A stretch of 64,000 nt of DNA from Pseudofrankia saprophytica. GTDB lineage: Bacteria > Actinomycetota > Actinomycetes > Frankiales > Frankiaceae. Below are positions 1 to 8,686 of the stretch, one piece after another (within the stretch, counting starts at the first letter, position 1; the number at the start of each line of letters is the position of its first letter). The translations under genes and the position numbers were made by a program. The stretch lies in NCBI RefSeq assembly GCF_000235425.2, contig NZ_KI912266.1:3105671-3169670 (forward strand), given 5' to 3'. Under the pieces are notes generated by a model. It was not told the origin of the DNA. It worked only from the letters and a program-made list of their open reading frames with translations, and ran no database searches.

Positions 1-151
1 GTTCGCCCTCCCGGATCAACACTTCGCCGGGCGCGACGTCCCGATGGTCGCCCCGGGTCGCGAGGGTCTCGATCTGGCCGGCCGACAGCCGCGGATACGC
101 GCCGTAGCTATCCGGAGACTCGGTGACTCCGACTGTGTCCGTAATCGTCAT
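1..151 (-). CDS. N-terminus of a cyclic-nucleotide-binding / FAD oxidoreductase-like protein (partial)
   Basis: The gene runs off the left edge, so only about 50 residues are visible, starting at the ATG at 149-151. The peptide contains YPRLSAGQIETLA and then VAPGEVLIREGE. This matches the start of Crp-type cyclic-nucleotide-binding domains, which open with a helix and then a 'G-E-x-L-x-x-E-G' strand. In actinobacteria this N-terminal pattern is common in proteins where the binding domain precedes a thioredoxin-reductase-like FAD domain. The rest is outside the window, so the second domain is inferred. Good codon usage and a clean ATG support a real gene; a plain Crp-like regulator is the alternative. 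Confidence 0.55.
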   Translation of the reverse strand, partial: MTITDTVGVTESPDSYGAYPRLSAGQIETLATRGDHRDVAPGEVLIREGE

Positions 152-543
152 GGGCTTCTCCGATGCGGGTGTGCCGCGGGGCGGTCTCGGGAGCCGGCAA
201 CCGCGGCCGTCCTTGGTCCCTGTCGCTGTGCCGCTACCGGACTTCGGCAGTTCGCGACATCCAGCACCGCATCTCGGCAGCAATCCGAAACCCGGCCAGA
301 TGACATACGTTGCCAATGACGGACATCCGTCTCGTGTTAGACCGAACGCACCAGGCTCGAAGCCCCGAATATTGGCCGATGCTACCCACTTCATCGACCC
401 GTACACGTCGACTGGCCACGTCCTGTCCGACTACCACCAAGACCACCGGGTAAACCAAGCTAGGTCGCGCCGAGGGTACACATTCGGCTTTTTTCCGTGC
501 TAGCCGTAAGTGCGCATGTGTTCGGAACGTCGAGGAGGCCGAG
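152..543. other. gene-free stretch between divergent gene start and ALDH remnant
   Basis: No convincing coding region, RNA gene or repeat is seen in these roughly 390 bases. GC content is lower than in the flanks, especially around 470-500. The stretch should hold the promoter of the leftward partial gene starting at 151. The ALDH homology to the right starts abruptly near 544, so part of this stretch may be a deletion or insertion junction. Confidence 0.4.
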
Positions 544-1254
544 AGCGGCAGCGACCCGTTCATCGTGCTCGATGACAACAACCTCGACCGCACCGTCGAA
601 GCGGCCCTGGTCGGCCGCCTGCACAACATGGGGCAAAGCTGCGTCAGCGCCAAGCGGGTGATCGTGGTATCCGAGGTATTCGACCGGTTCGTGACCGCGC
701 TGGCCGAACGGATGCTCAAGCTGGTTCCGGGCGACCCCGTTGACGAGGCCACCACGCTGGCACCAGTGTGCTCCGAGCAGGCCGCCCAGACGCTGGTGGA
801 CCAGGTCCGCGACGCGCTGGACAAGGGAGCGACCGCGGTCGTCGGCGGCGGGCACGCCGACCACCCCGGAGCGTTCGTGCAACCCACGGTCCTCGTCGGC
901 GTGACGCCGAAGATGCGCGCCTTTCGCGAAGAGCTGTTTGGACCGATCGCGGTCGTCTATCGGGTACAAGACGATGACGAGGCGGTCTCCTTGGCGAACG
1001 ACTCGCCTTACGGTCTCGGCGGTGCGGTATTCAGCAGCGACATCTCCCGGGCGCGTGCAGTCGCCAGCCGGATCGAGAGCGGGATGGTGTGGATCAACCA
1101 TCCGACGTCCTCCGAGCCGGAACTGCCCTTCGGCGGCATCAAGCGGTCCGGCTATGGCCGAGAGCTGTCTCACCTCGGCATCAAGGAGTTCGCCAACCGG
1201 AAGCTGATCGTGACGATGGGGACGGACGCGCCGATCACCGACGCTTTGGGCTGA
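544..1254 (+). pseudogene. 5'-truncated NAD-dependent aldehyde dehydrogenase (succinate-semialdehyde dehydrogenase type)
   Basis: About 236 codons match only the C-terminal half of an aldehyde dehydrogenase. Homology starts at [11 protein letters not shown], includes the catalytic-cysteine motif (MGQSC), the late motif [12 protein letters not shown], and ends with [25 protein letters not shown], typical of succinate-semialdehyde dehydrogenases. Family members are about 455-490 residues, so the N-terminal 230 or so, including most of the NAD-binding fold and the LELGG glutamate, are missing. The frame is closed by a stop at 451-453, and the nearest in-frame start (GTG 565) lies inside the homology with no ribosome site. 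I read this as a dead 3' fragment. Confidence 0.75.
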
Positions 1255-1429
1255 CGCCTGCTCGGACGATGTGCCCCAACTACCCCGGCCCAGCGTCTCC
1301 TCGTCTCGCAAGCTTGGTCTGACGTCGACGACCGCGCACGCACGGTACACGTCGTCGTAGGGGTTCCCCCGCGCCGTCTGCGAGCATGGTGGGTGTGCGT
1401 TTGTTGGAGGACTCGACGGGCCGCGCGCG

Positions 1430-1942
1430 ATGACGCACCCCATACCAAGGCCTGAACGAGATCGCGACGACGGCGGCCGGGCGCGGAACGCGCGGCCGCG
1501 CGACGGGCTGGGCAGACCGCTGCCACGAGGCGCCGAGGGGGTCGTGTGGCAGTCCGAAGTCGTGGGGTACTCGCCGGATGAGGCCTTGACGGCGGCGCAG
1601 CGGCTGCTCGATGCGGGAATGCCGTTCCACGCCCACGAGGTCCTGGAAAACACCTGGAAGACCGCGCCACCCGACGAGCGCGCATTGTGGCGGGGATTGG
1701 CTCAGTTCGCGGTCGGCCTCACCCACGCGGCGCGCGGCAACGCTAGGAGCGCGGTGGCGCTGCTGTCGCGGTCGGTTGACGCCATCGCCCCGTACGCGGC
1801 CGCCGCGCCGCATGGCATCGACGTCGTCGGGCTGGTTGCGTGGGCGCGCGCGCGAACCGGGGATCTCGCTTCGGACGCGGCCCAGGCTCTCCGGCCGCCG
1901 CCGCTGCGCCGGCACCCCCCTCGCCCCGCCCTTCCCGGGTGA
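1430..1942 (+). CDS. DUF309 family protein
   Basis: The 170-residue product carries the DUF309 signature: PFHAHEVLENTWK, then ERALWRGLAQFAVGLTHAARGN, then an ALLSRS helix, roughly residues 60-130. The family is a small helical metal-binding-like fold of unknown function. The first 45 residues are charged and low complexity; an internal start near the homology is possible, but the ATG at 1430 is the first good one. The last 40 residues are proline and arginine rich. Its stop overlaps the likely GTG start of the next gene as GTGA, suggesting translational coupling. Confidence 0.7.
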   Translation: MTHPIPRPERDRDDGGRARNARPRDGLGRPLPRGAEGVVWQSEVVGYSPDEALTAAQRLLDAGMPFHAHEVLENTWKTAPPDERALWRGLAQFAVGLTHAARGNARSAVALLSRSVDAIAPYAAAAPHGIDVVGLVAWARARTGDLASDAAQALRPPPLRRHPPRPALPG

Positions 1943-2301
1943 GCGTCCGGGCGGCCAGCTCGGCGCGGAAGCCAGGGCGCGCCGCCCCCGGCAGTGACGA
2001 GGACACGGTCACCGCCGCGTCGGATCTGGCGGCGACGTTGCGGGCGCAGGGGGATCATCCGGCTGCTCGGGCGCTGGATGAGGACGTGCTCTCGTGGCGG
2101 CAGCGGGTGCTTGGTGAGGATCACCCGCACACGATTGGTGCTGTGGCGAACCTCGCGGTGACTCTCTCTCGCCTGGGCGACGCTGCGGCCGCGCGGGTGC
2201 TGCGAGCGGAGGTGGTCGCGCGTCGGCGGAGGGTGCTTGGCGAGAACCATCCCGCCACGATCCAGGCCGAAGCGGCGTTAGTCGATCTTGATGGCAGTTG
2301 A
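1939..2301 (+). CDS. short tetratricopeptide-repeat protein (possible remnant)
   Basis: The 120-residue product holds about two kinesin-light-chain-like TPR units, with repeats such as LAATLRAQGDHPAARALDEDVL, then RRQRVLGEDHPHTI-type linkers (GEDHPHTIGAVANLAVTLSRLGD) and GENHPATIQAEAAL. In actinomycetes such repeats usually form the C-terminal half of large NB-ARC or FxSxx-COOH-linked proteins of 800 or more residues. This copy is far shorter, so it may be a broken remnant. The GTG at 1939 is chosen because it overlaps the DUF309 stop by four bases; an in-frame GTG at 1840 also exists inside DUF309. Confidence 0.5.
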   Translation: MSVRAASSARKPGRAAPGSDEDTVTAASDLAATLRAQGDHPAARALDEDVLSWRQRVLGEDHPHTIGAVANLAVTLSRLGDAAAARVLRAEVVARRRRVLGENHPATIQAEAALVDLDGS

Positions 2302-2546
2302 TCGCGTGCCGACGGGCGCTACGGGGCGAACCTCGGGGCGATGCTCCCTGGAGCACTAGCGATTTCTTGCGATGAGGCGAGGAACCGAAATTGCTCATCT
2401 AGTTGGACTGATCGATTGTGATGCTCGTCACTGCGTCGTAGAGATCCGTGTGCACTGCCTGGGGTGCGCGGCCGTCGTTCCGTTCCGGTGGGATGATGTT
2501 CATTTGGGTCACTGGTCTGCCACGGCTGGTGGCTGGTCGGTGACGG

Positions 2547-2717
2547 GGGTGGCTGCCGGTGGGTGGCTTGTCGGCGGGTGGGGTCGCGGAGTTCGCGAGG
2601 GTGTTCCCGGATGCGGGTTCGGCTGGGCGGGTTCTGGCGGCTGCGGGTGTGCCGGTGGAGTGGTTTCCGGGAGACCGGCGCGGCGGCCTCATCCACGAAT
2701 ACCTGCAGGCAGCCTGA
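2547..2717 (+). pseudogene. remnant peptide, effector-associated-domain-like or transposase tail
   Basis: An open stretch of 56 codons ending at TGA 2715-2717 reads VAEFARVFPDAGSAGRVLAAAGVPVEWFP and then GGLIHEYLQAA. The first part resembles the helical effector-associated domains of actinobacterial NLR-like conflict proteins. The last 11 residues resemble the C-terminal tail of integrase-type transposases seen elsewhere in this window (GGLLHEY and GGILHEY). Neither match is decisive. There is no clear start. The AT-rich stretch at about 2780-2835 just downstream contrasts with the flanks. Confidence 0.25.
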
Positions 2718-2946
2718 CCGGACCCGATTTCGGGCACCCACCGGCGCGCCCGAACCCGCACCACTCGTCGTCCAGAAGATCGAACACGTTTCTCGACGAT
2801 CCTCGCCTGATCGATTTTCGATCTTTGTTTTCTTGTTCCTGAACAGATGGCCCCGGCCGGTGCAACAGACTCGCCGGCCCGTACCACGCCTCGGTCCGCT
2901 TCGACGCAACAACGTCGCCACGAGGTCCTCCTCCCGGGAGCCTGAT

Positions 2947-4323
2947 TCAGCACAACTGCAGGAATCGTTCCAGGATGGCGACTCCGGCGCGGATCGCGTC
3001 GACCGGCACACGCTCGTCCACGCCGTGGAAGGCCGCGGGGAAGTCGAAACCGTCGGGCAATTGCAGTGGAGCGAATCCGAAACAGTTGATGCCGAGCTGG
3101 CTGAAGTGCTTGGCGTCGCTGCCCGCGGGCAGGAGGTAGGGAACGGTGATTGCGCCGGGATCGGTGGCGATGACTGCCTGCGTGATCGCCTCGCTGACAG
3201 GCCCGCTGAATTCGGTCTCCACCGCGATGGCGCGGTAGACGATCTGGTGGTCGACGCCCGGCCCGATCAGCTCGCGCATGCGCGCCGCGCAGGCTTCTTC
3301 GGAGCCGGGCAGGAACCGGCAGTCAAACCGCGCTGTGGCGTGCGGCGGTATGACGTTCGTCTTTCCGCCCGCGGCCAACTCGGTCGGCGAGGCGACGTCG
3401 CGCAGTGACGAAGCGATCATGCGGGCGGCCGGGCCGAGGTGGTGCAGCAACGCTTCTGGGTCAACCGGATCGAACGGTTCGCCGACGCAGTCGGCGACGG
3501 TCTGCAGCAGGGCGCGCGTGGTCGGGGTGAGGCGATACGGGAACTCGTGCCGGCCGATGCGGGCGACGACCTCGGCTAGGTTCACCACGCTGTTACCGTC
3601 ATTGATCATCGATGCGTGCCCGGCGGGACCGCGCGCGGTGACCTCGAACCAGAGGACGCCCTTCTGCGCGGTCTCGATGAAATACAGTCGTTGCCCGGTG
3701 GGCAGCCGCGCCGAGTACCCGCCGACCTCTCCGATGGCCTCGGTGCAGTCGTCCAGTAGGTCGCGATGATGCTCGACCAGCCACCGCGCGCCCAGTCGGC
3801 CGCCGTTCTCCTCGTCGGCGACGAAGGCGAGCACGACGTCACGGGCCGGCCGCTGCCCGCTGCCTGACCAGGCCCGGATCACCGCAAGCACCTGGGCCAC
3901 GAAGTACTTCATGTCGACCGCACCGCGACCCCACAGGCATCCGTCCGCCAGCTCGGCGCCGAACGGGTGCCTGCTCCAGATGGCCGGTTCCGCCGGGACG
4001 ACGTCGGTGTGGGCGTGGATGAGGAGCGGTGGCCGTGTTCGGTCCAGTCCGGGCCAACGCGCCATGACCGTGGTGCGTCGGGGGCGGGGTTCGATGATCT
4101 CGACAGGCAGGCCCGCGTCGGCCAGAACGGTCGCGCAGTATTCCGCGGCGGTGCGCTCGCCCGGGCCGTCGTCGGTGCCGTAGTTGGAGGTGTCGATCCG
4201 CAGCAGGTCGGCGCAGATGGCCACGGCGACGTCGGCCGCGGAACGGGGGGCGCGCTCGCCCGCGGCGACCGCGGCGATCCCGGCGGCCGCGACCGGGGCT
4301 GCCGGGGTCGCGCCGTCAGGCAT
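2947..4323 (-). CDS. M20 family metallopeptidase / amidohydrolase (ArgE/DapE-like)
   Basis: The 458-residue product has the M20 zinc-site motifs in order: LLIHAHTDVVPAE (metal His and the adjacent Asp), GRGAVDMK (bridging Asp), and FVADEENGG (catalytic Glu and metal Glu). A dimerisation domain follows and a late His lies in FPAAFHGVDERV. These cytosolic enzymes remove acyl or carbamoyl groups from amino acids or cut dipeptides. The ATG at 4321-4323 overlaps the upstream MFS stop by eight bases; a GTG at 4333-4335 is an alternative. Coupling to an MFS porter suggests uptake and hydrolysis, or deprotection, of an N-acylated compound. The substrate is unknown. Confidence 0.8.
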   Translation of the reverse strand: MPDGATPAAPVAAAGIAAVAAGERAPRSAADVAVAICADLLRIDTSNYGTDDGPGERTAAEYCATVLADAGLPVEIIEPRPRRTTVMARWPGLDRTRPPLLIHAHTDVVPAEPAIWSRHPFGAELADGCLWGRGAVDMKYFVAQVLAVIRAWSGSGQRPARDVVLAFVADEENGGRLGARWLVEHHRDLLDDCTEAIGEVGGYSARLPTGQRLYFIETAQKGVLWFEVTARGPAGHASMINDGNSVVNLAEVVARIGRHEFPYRLTPTTRALLQTVADCVGEPFDPVDPEALLHHLGPAARMIASSLRDVASPTELAAGGKTNVIPPHATARFDCRFLPGSEEACAARMRELIGPGVDHQIVYRAIAVETEFSGPVSEAITQAVIATDPGAITVPYLLPAGSDAKHFSQLGINCFGFAPLQLPDGFDFPAAFHGVDERVPVDAIRAGVAILERFLQLC

Positions 4324-5788
4324 GCCGCGGCCCACCGGGCTGGTCCAGTTCCAGGGCCGGTGTCAGTTCGCGCGCGGTGGGTGCTGGCGCTGGCCGCCGT
4401 TGGGGCAGAGCGGCGGCCTGGTCCACCGGCAGTCCCGTGGTGCGTGGCCCGAGCGCGAGGACGTCGAGGGCCAGGATGACCAGGGCGGCGGCGACCACGG
4501 TGAACACGGCTCCCGACCCGGCGTGGTCGAGGACGGGGATGAGGACGAAGGGCAGCGCGGCGGTGACGAGCCGGCTCAGCGCGTACGCCGCGCCGACCGC
4601 CGTGGCACGCACCGCGGTCGGGTACAGCTCGGCCGTAAAGACGTGGTAACCATTGGAGTAGACGTTGCTGATCAATGTAAACAGCGTTCCCCACAAAACC
4701 ACGGTGGTGCCGGAGCCGGCGAACCCGAACAGCAGCCCGGTGACGGCCATTCCACTGGCCGAGACCGCCACGACGGCACGGCGCTCGAAGCGTTCGATCA
4801 CTGGCAGCGACAGCAGTGAGCCGAGCGGATAGCCAACATAGGTGAGGGCGAGGAAGCTCAGCGAGGTAAGCACCGTGTAGCCCTTCGCGACCAGCACCAG
4901 GGTCGCGATCGTGCCGAATCCGTAGTAGCCGATCGCCGACATCACATTCATGATCCAAGCCATCACGGTGCGCCGCAGGAACGGCCCGGTGAACAACACA
5001 CGGAACGGCGGGCGCCGCAGTGCTGTCTCGGGAGGCGCCGTCGGGGCCGGGACGGGGACCGGTTCGGAAAGGGCGTGCCCACGCCGGACGGCGTCGGTCT
5101 CCCACGCGGTGACGATGCGGTCGGCCTCCTCATGCCGCCCGACCGACTCCAGCCAGCGCGGCGACTCGGGCAGCACCCGCCGCAGCGCCCACACCAGCAC
5201 GGCGCCGAGAGCGCCGAGGAAGAACATCCAGCGCCATCCGTCGACGCCGACCGGACTGCGCGCCACGAGCCCGCGGCCGAGAAACCCGGCGGCCGGGACG
5301 CCAAGGAAGCCGATCGTGTACGCGACGGCAATGAGCCGGCCGCGCACCCGCGGTGGCAGCAGATCGGACAGGTAGGAGTCGCCGAGCGTGAGCTCAGCCC
5401 CCAGCCCCATCCCGGCCAGGAACCGTGCGCCGACGAGGACCTCGACGTTCGGCGCCAGTCCGCCGACCAGCGAGAACACCGAGTAGATGAGCAGGTTCAG
5501 CAAGAACGAGTTGCGGCGGCCGATGCGGTCGGCCAGCCGGCCGAGTACCAGCGCGCCGGCAAACTGGCCCACGAAGGCACTGGCCAGCAGAAGCTTGAGC
5601 GCATCCCCTCCGAATCCGAATCTCTCCTTCAGCACGACCGACAACGTGCCGGCCAGAAACACCTCGTAGGTGTCGAAGAAGAACCCGAGCCCGACGCAGA
5701 TGACCGCGACGAGGTGGATCCTGCCAACCGGCAGGCGATCGAGCCGAGCCGCCAGGGATGGTTTGCCGACGTCGATAGAAGATGTCAT
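4316..5788 (-). CDS. MFS transporter, metabolite/sugar porter type
   Basis: The 490-residue protein has about 12 membrane segments. The loop after TM2 reads GRLADRIGRR (MFS motif A) and the loop after TM6 reads PESPRWLE, both typical of the sugar-porter/aromatic-acid:H+ symporter branch. A DTYEVF motif in TM1 fits the same group. The start ATG at 5786-5788 follows GGAGAA at good spacing. The C-terminus is proline rich and cytosolic. It overlaps the M20 gene, so the two are likely made together. It follows the YciI gene after a 203-base gap, so it may belong to the large operon upstream or have its own promoter. Confidence 0.8.
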   Translation of the reverse strand: MTSSIDVGKPSLAARLDRLPVGRIHLVAVICVGLGFFFDTYEVFLAGTLSVVLKERFGFGGDALKLLLASAFVGQFAGALVLGRLADRIGRRNSFLLNLLIYSVFSLVGGLAPNVEVLVGARFLAGMGLGAELTLGDSYLSDLLPPRVRGRLIAVAYTIGFLGVPAAGFLGRGLVARSPVGVDGWRWMFFLGALGAVLVWALRRVLPESPRWLESVGRHEEADRIVTAWETDAVRRGHALSEPVPVPAPTAPPETALRRPPFRVLFTGPFLRRTVMAWIMNVMSAIGYYGFGTIATLVLVAKGYTVLTSLSFLALTYVGYPLGSLLSLPVIERFERRAVVAVSASGMAVTGLLFGFAGSGTTVVLWGTLFTLISNVYSNGYHVFTAELYPTAVRATAVGAAYALSRLVTAALPFVLIPVLDHAGSGAVFTVVAAALVILALDVLALGPRTTGLPVDQAAALPQRRPAPAPTARELTPALELDQPGGPRHA

Positions 5789-5991
5789 GGCCTTTTCTCC
5801 AGGTCGCTATAGCCGCGTTTCCGCGGCAAGGAAATGGGCTCTGCTAGCCCAGCGGCGTCGGCGACGCTGGCGTGTCAGTTAACGCGGGAAAGGCGCTATT
5901 CGCGGATAGCCGAGGAGGCTCGAGCGGAACGGTGTTGTCCGCTCCGTGGCTGCCGCAATGAACAGCACGCGGTTTCGGCTCCGGGCGGCGC

Positions 5992-6342
5992 CTAGGACGA
6001 CATGGTGGCGTCGGCTGCCGCCGCCCGAGCCCGGTCCAGCTCGGCGTCGAGCAGCCCGGGTGGGTCCTCGGGAACCATCTGTCGCATGGGATGGACGACG
6101 ACGGACTCGAACACCCCGGCCCGGTGGTAGGGCTCGCCCGCGAGGAACCGCGAGGCTTCGGACGTAGTGGCCACTCGCAGGGCGAACACCGCACCGATGG
6201 CGAGCCCGTCCTCGGCGGTCAGCGGGCCACCGAAGACCAGCCTCGACCGGGCGGCCATCATGTACTCGAGGTGCGCGGGCCTGATCGCGCGGCGGAGTTC
6301 CTGGGTGCCGGTCCGGTCGCGGCACAGAACTAGCACGATCAT
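5992..6342 (-). CDS. YciI-like protein
   Basis: A 116-residue protein with the YCII fold: HLEYMMAARSRLVFGGPLTAEDG, then ASRFLAGEPYHRAGVFESVVVHP. Family members are small ferredoxin-like proteins with a conserved His and Asp. Some act as dehydrochlorinase-like or cyclohydrolase-like enzymes, but most have no assigned reaction. Its ATG overlaps the upstream MFS stop as ATGA (6339-6342), which makes it the last translationally coupled gene of the operon that starts at 12,261. A role in handling the operon's product is possible but not shown. Confidence 0.75.
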   Translation of the reverse strand: MIVLVLCRDRTGTQELRRAIRPAHLEYMMAARSRLVFGGPLTAEDGLAIGAVFALRVATTSEASRFLAGEPYHRAGVFESVVVHPMRQMVPEDPPGLLDAELDRARAAAADATMSS

Positions 6343-7976
6343 GGCTGCTGCCTTCCGTGATGACCGTCGCTACCACCGGGGCTCGGGACGTGCGCGGGGC
6401 CGCCCCGAACGGGGGCCGGGCGCCGCAGGGTCGAAGCCGCGAGGGCGGCCGCGACGGTATAGGCGGCCGCCACCGCGATGAGCGCTCGGCCGATACCCGC
6501 CCGCTCACTTCCCGCGCCCGCGACTACTCCGCCGAGCAGCGCGATGCCGAGGGTTCCGCCGATCTGGCGGGCGGTGTTGTTCAGCCCGGACCCTAGGCCG
6601 GCCCGCGCTCCCGGGACGGCCGCGACCGCGGTCGACACCACCGCCGGCAGCGCCAGCCCGATGCCCACGCCCGCGAGCACCAGACCGGCGGTGGCAGCGA
6701 CTCCCGACGCCCGGTCGGCTGCGACGAGCGCGACACCCGTACCGGCGGCCAAGCCGCCAAGCGTCCCCGGGACGCGTTGGCCGAACCGGTCGGCGATCCG
6801 CCCGGCGAGCATGCTGACGGCGGCATAGGCCGCGAACAGCGGAGCGATGCGGACGCCCGTAGCGGTGGCTGACCGGCCGTCCACATGCTCGAAATCGAGG
6901 CTGAGCAGGTAAAGCAGGCCGAGAGTCGCGAAGTTGACCAGCAGCGAGGCGAGGTTGGCGCCCCGGAAGGTTCGCGAACGGAACACCGACAGTGGCACGA
7001 GTGGCGTCGCGCACCGGCGCTCCACCGCGACGAATCCCGCCGCGAGCAGGACCGAGGCGCCGAGCGCCAGCCATCCGATGACCGACCCGGGCTCCGCGGC
7101 TGCCTCGGACAGCCCCCAGGCCAGGGCGCCCAGCATGAGCACGGCGAGGATCTGGCCGCCGCGGTCGAGGTGGCGGTCGTGGCCGCCGCGACGCGACTCG
7201 CGCAGCACCCTGCGCCCGGCCGCGATGCTCACGAACGAGATCGGCACGTTGATCCAGAAGATCCACCGCCACCCCAGTCCGTCCACGACCAGACCACCGA
7301 CGAGTGGACCGACGACCAGGGCGATGCCGGCCACGGCCGACCACACGCCGATCGCGCGGGTGCGGTCGGTCCCGTCGAAGGCGTCAGTGAGGATGGCGAG
7401 CGAAGACACGAGGACGGCAGCGCCGGCGACGCCCTGCAAGGTGCGGAACAGGATCAGCCAGCCGACTCCGGGCGCGGCCGCGCAACCAGTCGACGCGGCC
7501 GCGAAGCCGGCCAGCCCGGCCAGGAAGACCCGCCTGCGCCCGAACAGGTCGCCGACGTCGCCAAAACCGATCATGAACGCGGCGAACGTCACGAAATACC
7601 CGTCGACCACCCAGGTGACCGCGCCGGTGGACGCGTGCAGCCGGCGACCGATCGCGCCGACCGCCACGTTGACGACGGTCAGATCCAGCTGGGTGACGAA
7701 CAGCCCGACGCAGGTGACGAGCAGCACCGACCAGTCCCGGCGGCTCCAGCGTCCAGCCACGGACTGGTTGGCGCCAGCGTTCCCGCCCACGGCGGTCGCC
7801 GCCGCTGTGCTGGGCGTCCGCAGGCTCACCGGCTGACCGACCATGGCCGGCGTGGCACCGTTCGGGCCGGCGCGATCTCCCCGGTGTTGCGTCCATCCCG
7901 GCCATCCCAGCGGCGAGCGCGGCACGGACGGTGCGACCGGGTGGCAAGCCATCTGATCATCATCGCGCCTAGTCAT
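6339..7976 (-). CDS. MFS drug-efflux-type transporter, DHA2 (14-TMS) family
   Basis: The 545-residue product starts its membrane core near residue 84 (SVLLVTCVGLFVTQLDLTVVNVA, a DHA2 hallmark), then GFGDVGDLFGRRRVF (motif A), a motif-C-like GPLVGGLVVDGLGWRWIFWINVP, and about 14 membrane segments. Such proteins export small molecules by proton antiport. The first 80 residues are unusual for the family, so a later ATG (for example at 7842-7844) is possible. The start at 7976 overlaps the chorismate mutase stop by eight bases, which supports it. Within an operon for phenylpyruvate supply and methylation, export of the end product is the simplest role. Confidence 0.8.
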   Translation of the reverse strand: MTRRDDDQMACHPVAPSVPRSPLGWPGWTQHRGDRAGPNGATPAMVGQPVSLRTPSTAAATAVGGNAGANQSVAGRWSRRDWSVLLVTCVGLFVTQLDLTVVNVAVGAIGRRLHASTGAVTWVVDGYFVTFAAFMIGFGDVGDLFGRRRVFLAGLAGFAAASTGCAAAPGVGWLILFRTLQGVAGAAVLVSSLAILTDAFDGTDRTRAIGVWSAVAGIALVVGPLVGGLVVDGLGWRWIFWINVPISFVSIAAGRRVLRESRRGGHDRHLDRGGQILAVLMLGALAWGLSEAAAEPGSVIGWLALGASVLLAAGFVAVERRCATPLVPLSVFRSRTFRGANLASLLVNFATLGLLYLLSLDFEHVDGRSATATGVRIAPLFAAYAAVSMLAGRIADRFGQRVPGTLGGLAAGTGVALVAADRASGVAATAGLVLAGVGIGLALPAVVSTAVAAVPGARAGLGSGLNNTARQIGGTLGIALLGGVVAGAGSERAGIGRALIAVAAAYTVAAALAASTLRRPAPVRGGPAHVPSPGGSDGHHGRQQP

Positions 7977-8346
7977 GTTCGGTGGACGGACGGACGTCGA
8001 CCGACGGGGCCGGTCCCCGGCACAGCAGAAGCAACGCCACCGCGACCTCGCTGCCGGCTGGGCCGAGCGCGTCCAGGAATCTGCGGGTGACCTCGTACTC
8101 GCGGGTCATCTCGATCCGCCCTCCGCCGGCGGTCATCCGCAGCTTCTGTATCCGCCAGGCCACCCGACGCCGCAGCACGATCACGTCGCGGATCAGGTCG
8201 TCGAGCTCGTCGATGATCTCGCGACCCTCAGTCACCGAGTCGATCGTGGAGATGTCCGGGGTCTCGGGGCCGAGCAGGTCGAGGCCGGTCGGCCAAGACC
8301 GGCTAGGTGCCGGGTGCGGTCGCGCGTCGAGTTCGCCGGCGGTCAC
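7969..8346 (-). CDS. chorismate mutase (AroQ class, mycobacterial MtCM-like)
   Basis: The 125-residue protein contains an AroQ helical domain: IIDELDDLIRDVIVLRRRVAWRI, then RMTAGGGRIEMTREYEVTRRF and LGPAGSEVAVALLLLCRG. This layout closely resembles the short intracellular chorismate mutase of mycobacteria, including the loop before the last helices and a C-terminal tail. It converts chorismate to prephenate. About 35 extra residues precede the domain. It starts at GTG 8344-8346. It lies downstream of prephenate dehydratase and upstream of the exporter in one operon, so prephenate made here would feed the neighbouring dehydratase. A separate housekeeping copy should exist elsewhere in the genome; this is inference. 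Confidence 0.82.
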   Translation of the reverse strand: MTAGELDARPHPAPSRSWPTGLDLLGPETPDISTIDSVTEGREIIDELDDLIRDVIVLRRRVAWRIQKLRMTAGGGRIEMTREYEVTRRFLDALGPAGSEVAVALLLLCRGPAPSVDVRPSTEHD

Positions 8347-8380
8347 CGCGGCACGTCCCGAGAGCAGGTGCGGCCGGTCT

Positions 8381-8659
8381 TCAAGCGCATGGTGTGTCTC
8401 CTTCGTCGTCGTTCGTGACTGCCGGTCTCGGCGGGGCCAGCCGGCCTGGCAGCGCCCCGCAGACCAGCGCGGCCAGCAGGTAGGCGGCCGCGGCCACGGC
8501 CAGTCCGACCCGCGTGCCCGCGGCGACCGAGTGGGAGCCGGCGACGATGCCGCCGAGCAACGCGACGCCGCGGGCCGGCGTGCGGGGGCCGAACCGTTCG
8601 ACGAGTCGCCCGGAGAGAAGGCTGATGATCAGCAGCACGCCCCAGGCGCCGCGGTCCCA
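8381..8659 (-). pseudogene. MFS (DHA2) transporter remnant with internal deletion
   Basis: About 90 codons read DRGAWGVLLIISLLSGRLVERFGPRTP and then jump directly to ALLGGIVAGSHSVAAG and a final membrane helix, AAYLLAALVCGALPGRL. In the intact DHA2 gene at 6,339 the equivalent segments (MLAGRIADRFGQR and ALLGGVVAGAGSERAG) are about 75 residues apart. So this fragment has lost both its N-terminal two thirds and an internal block. The frame is still open. It sits between prephenate dehydratase and chorismate mutase, as if an older exporter gene was eroded and replaced by the intact one downstream. Confidence 0.6.
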
Positions 8660-8686
8660 ACGAGCCCGGGGATGCGTCCACCTTGG

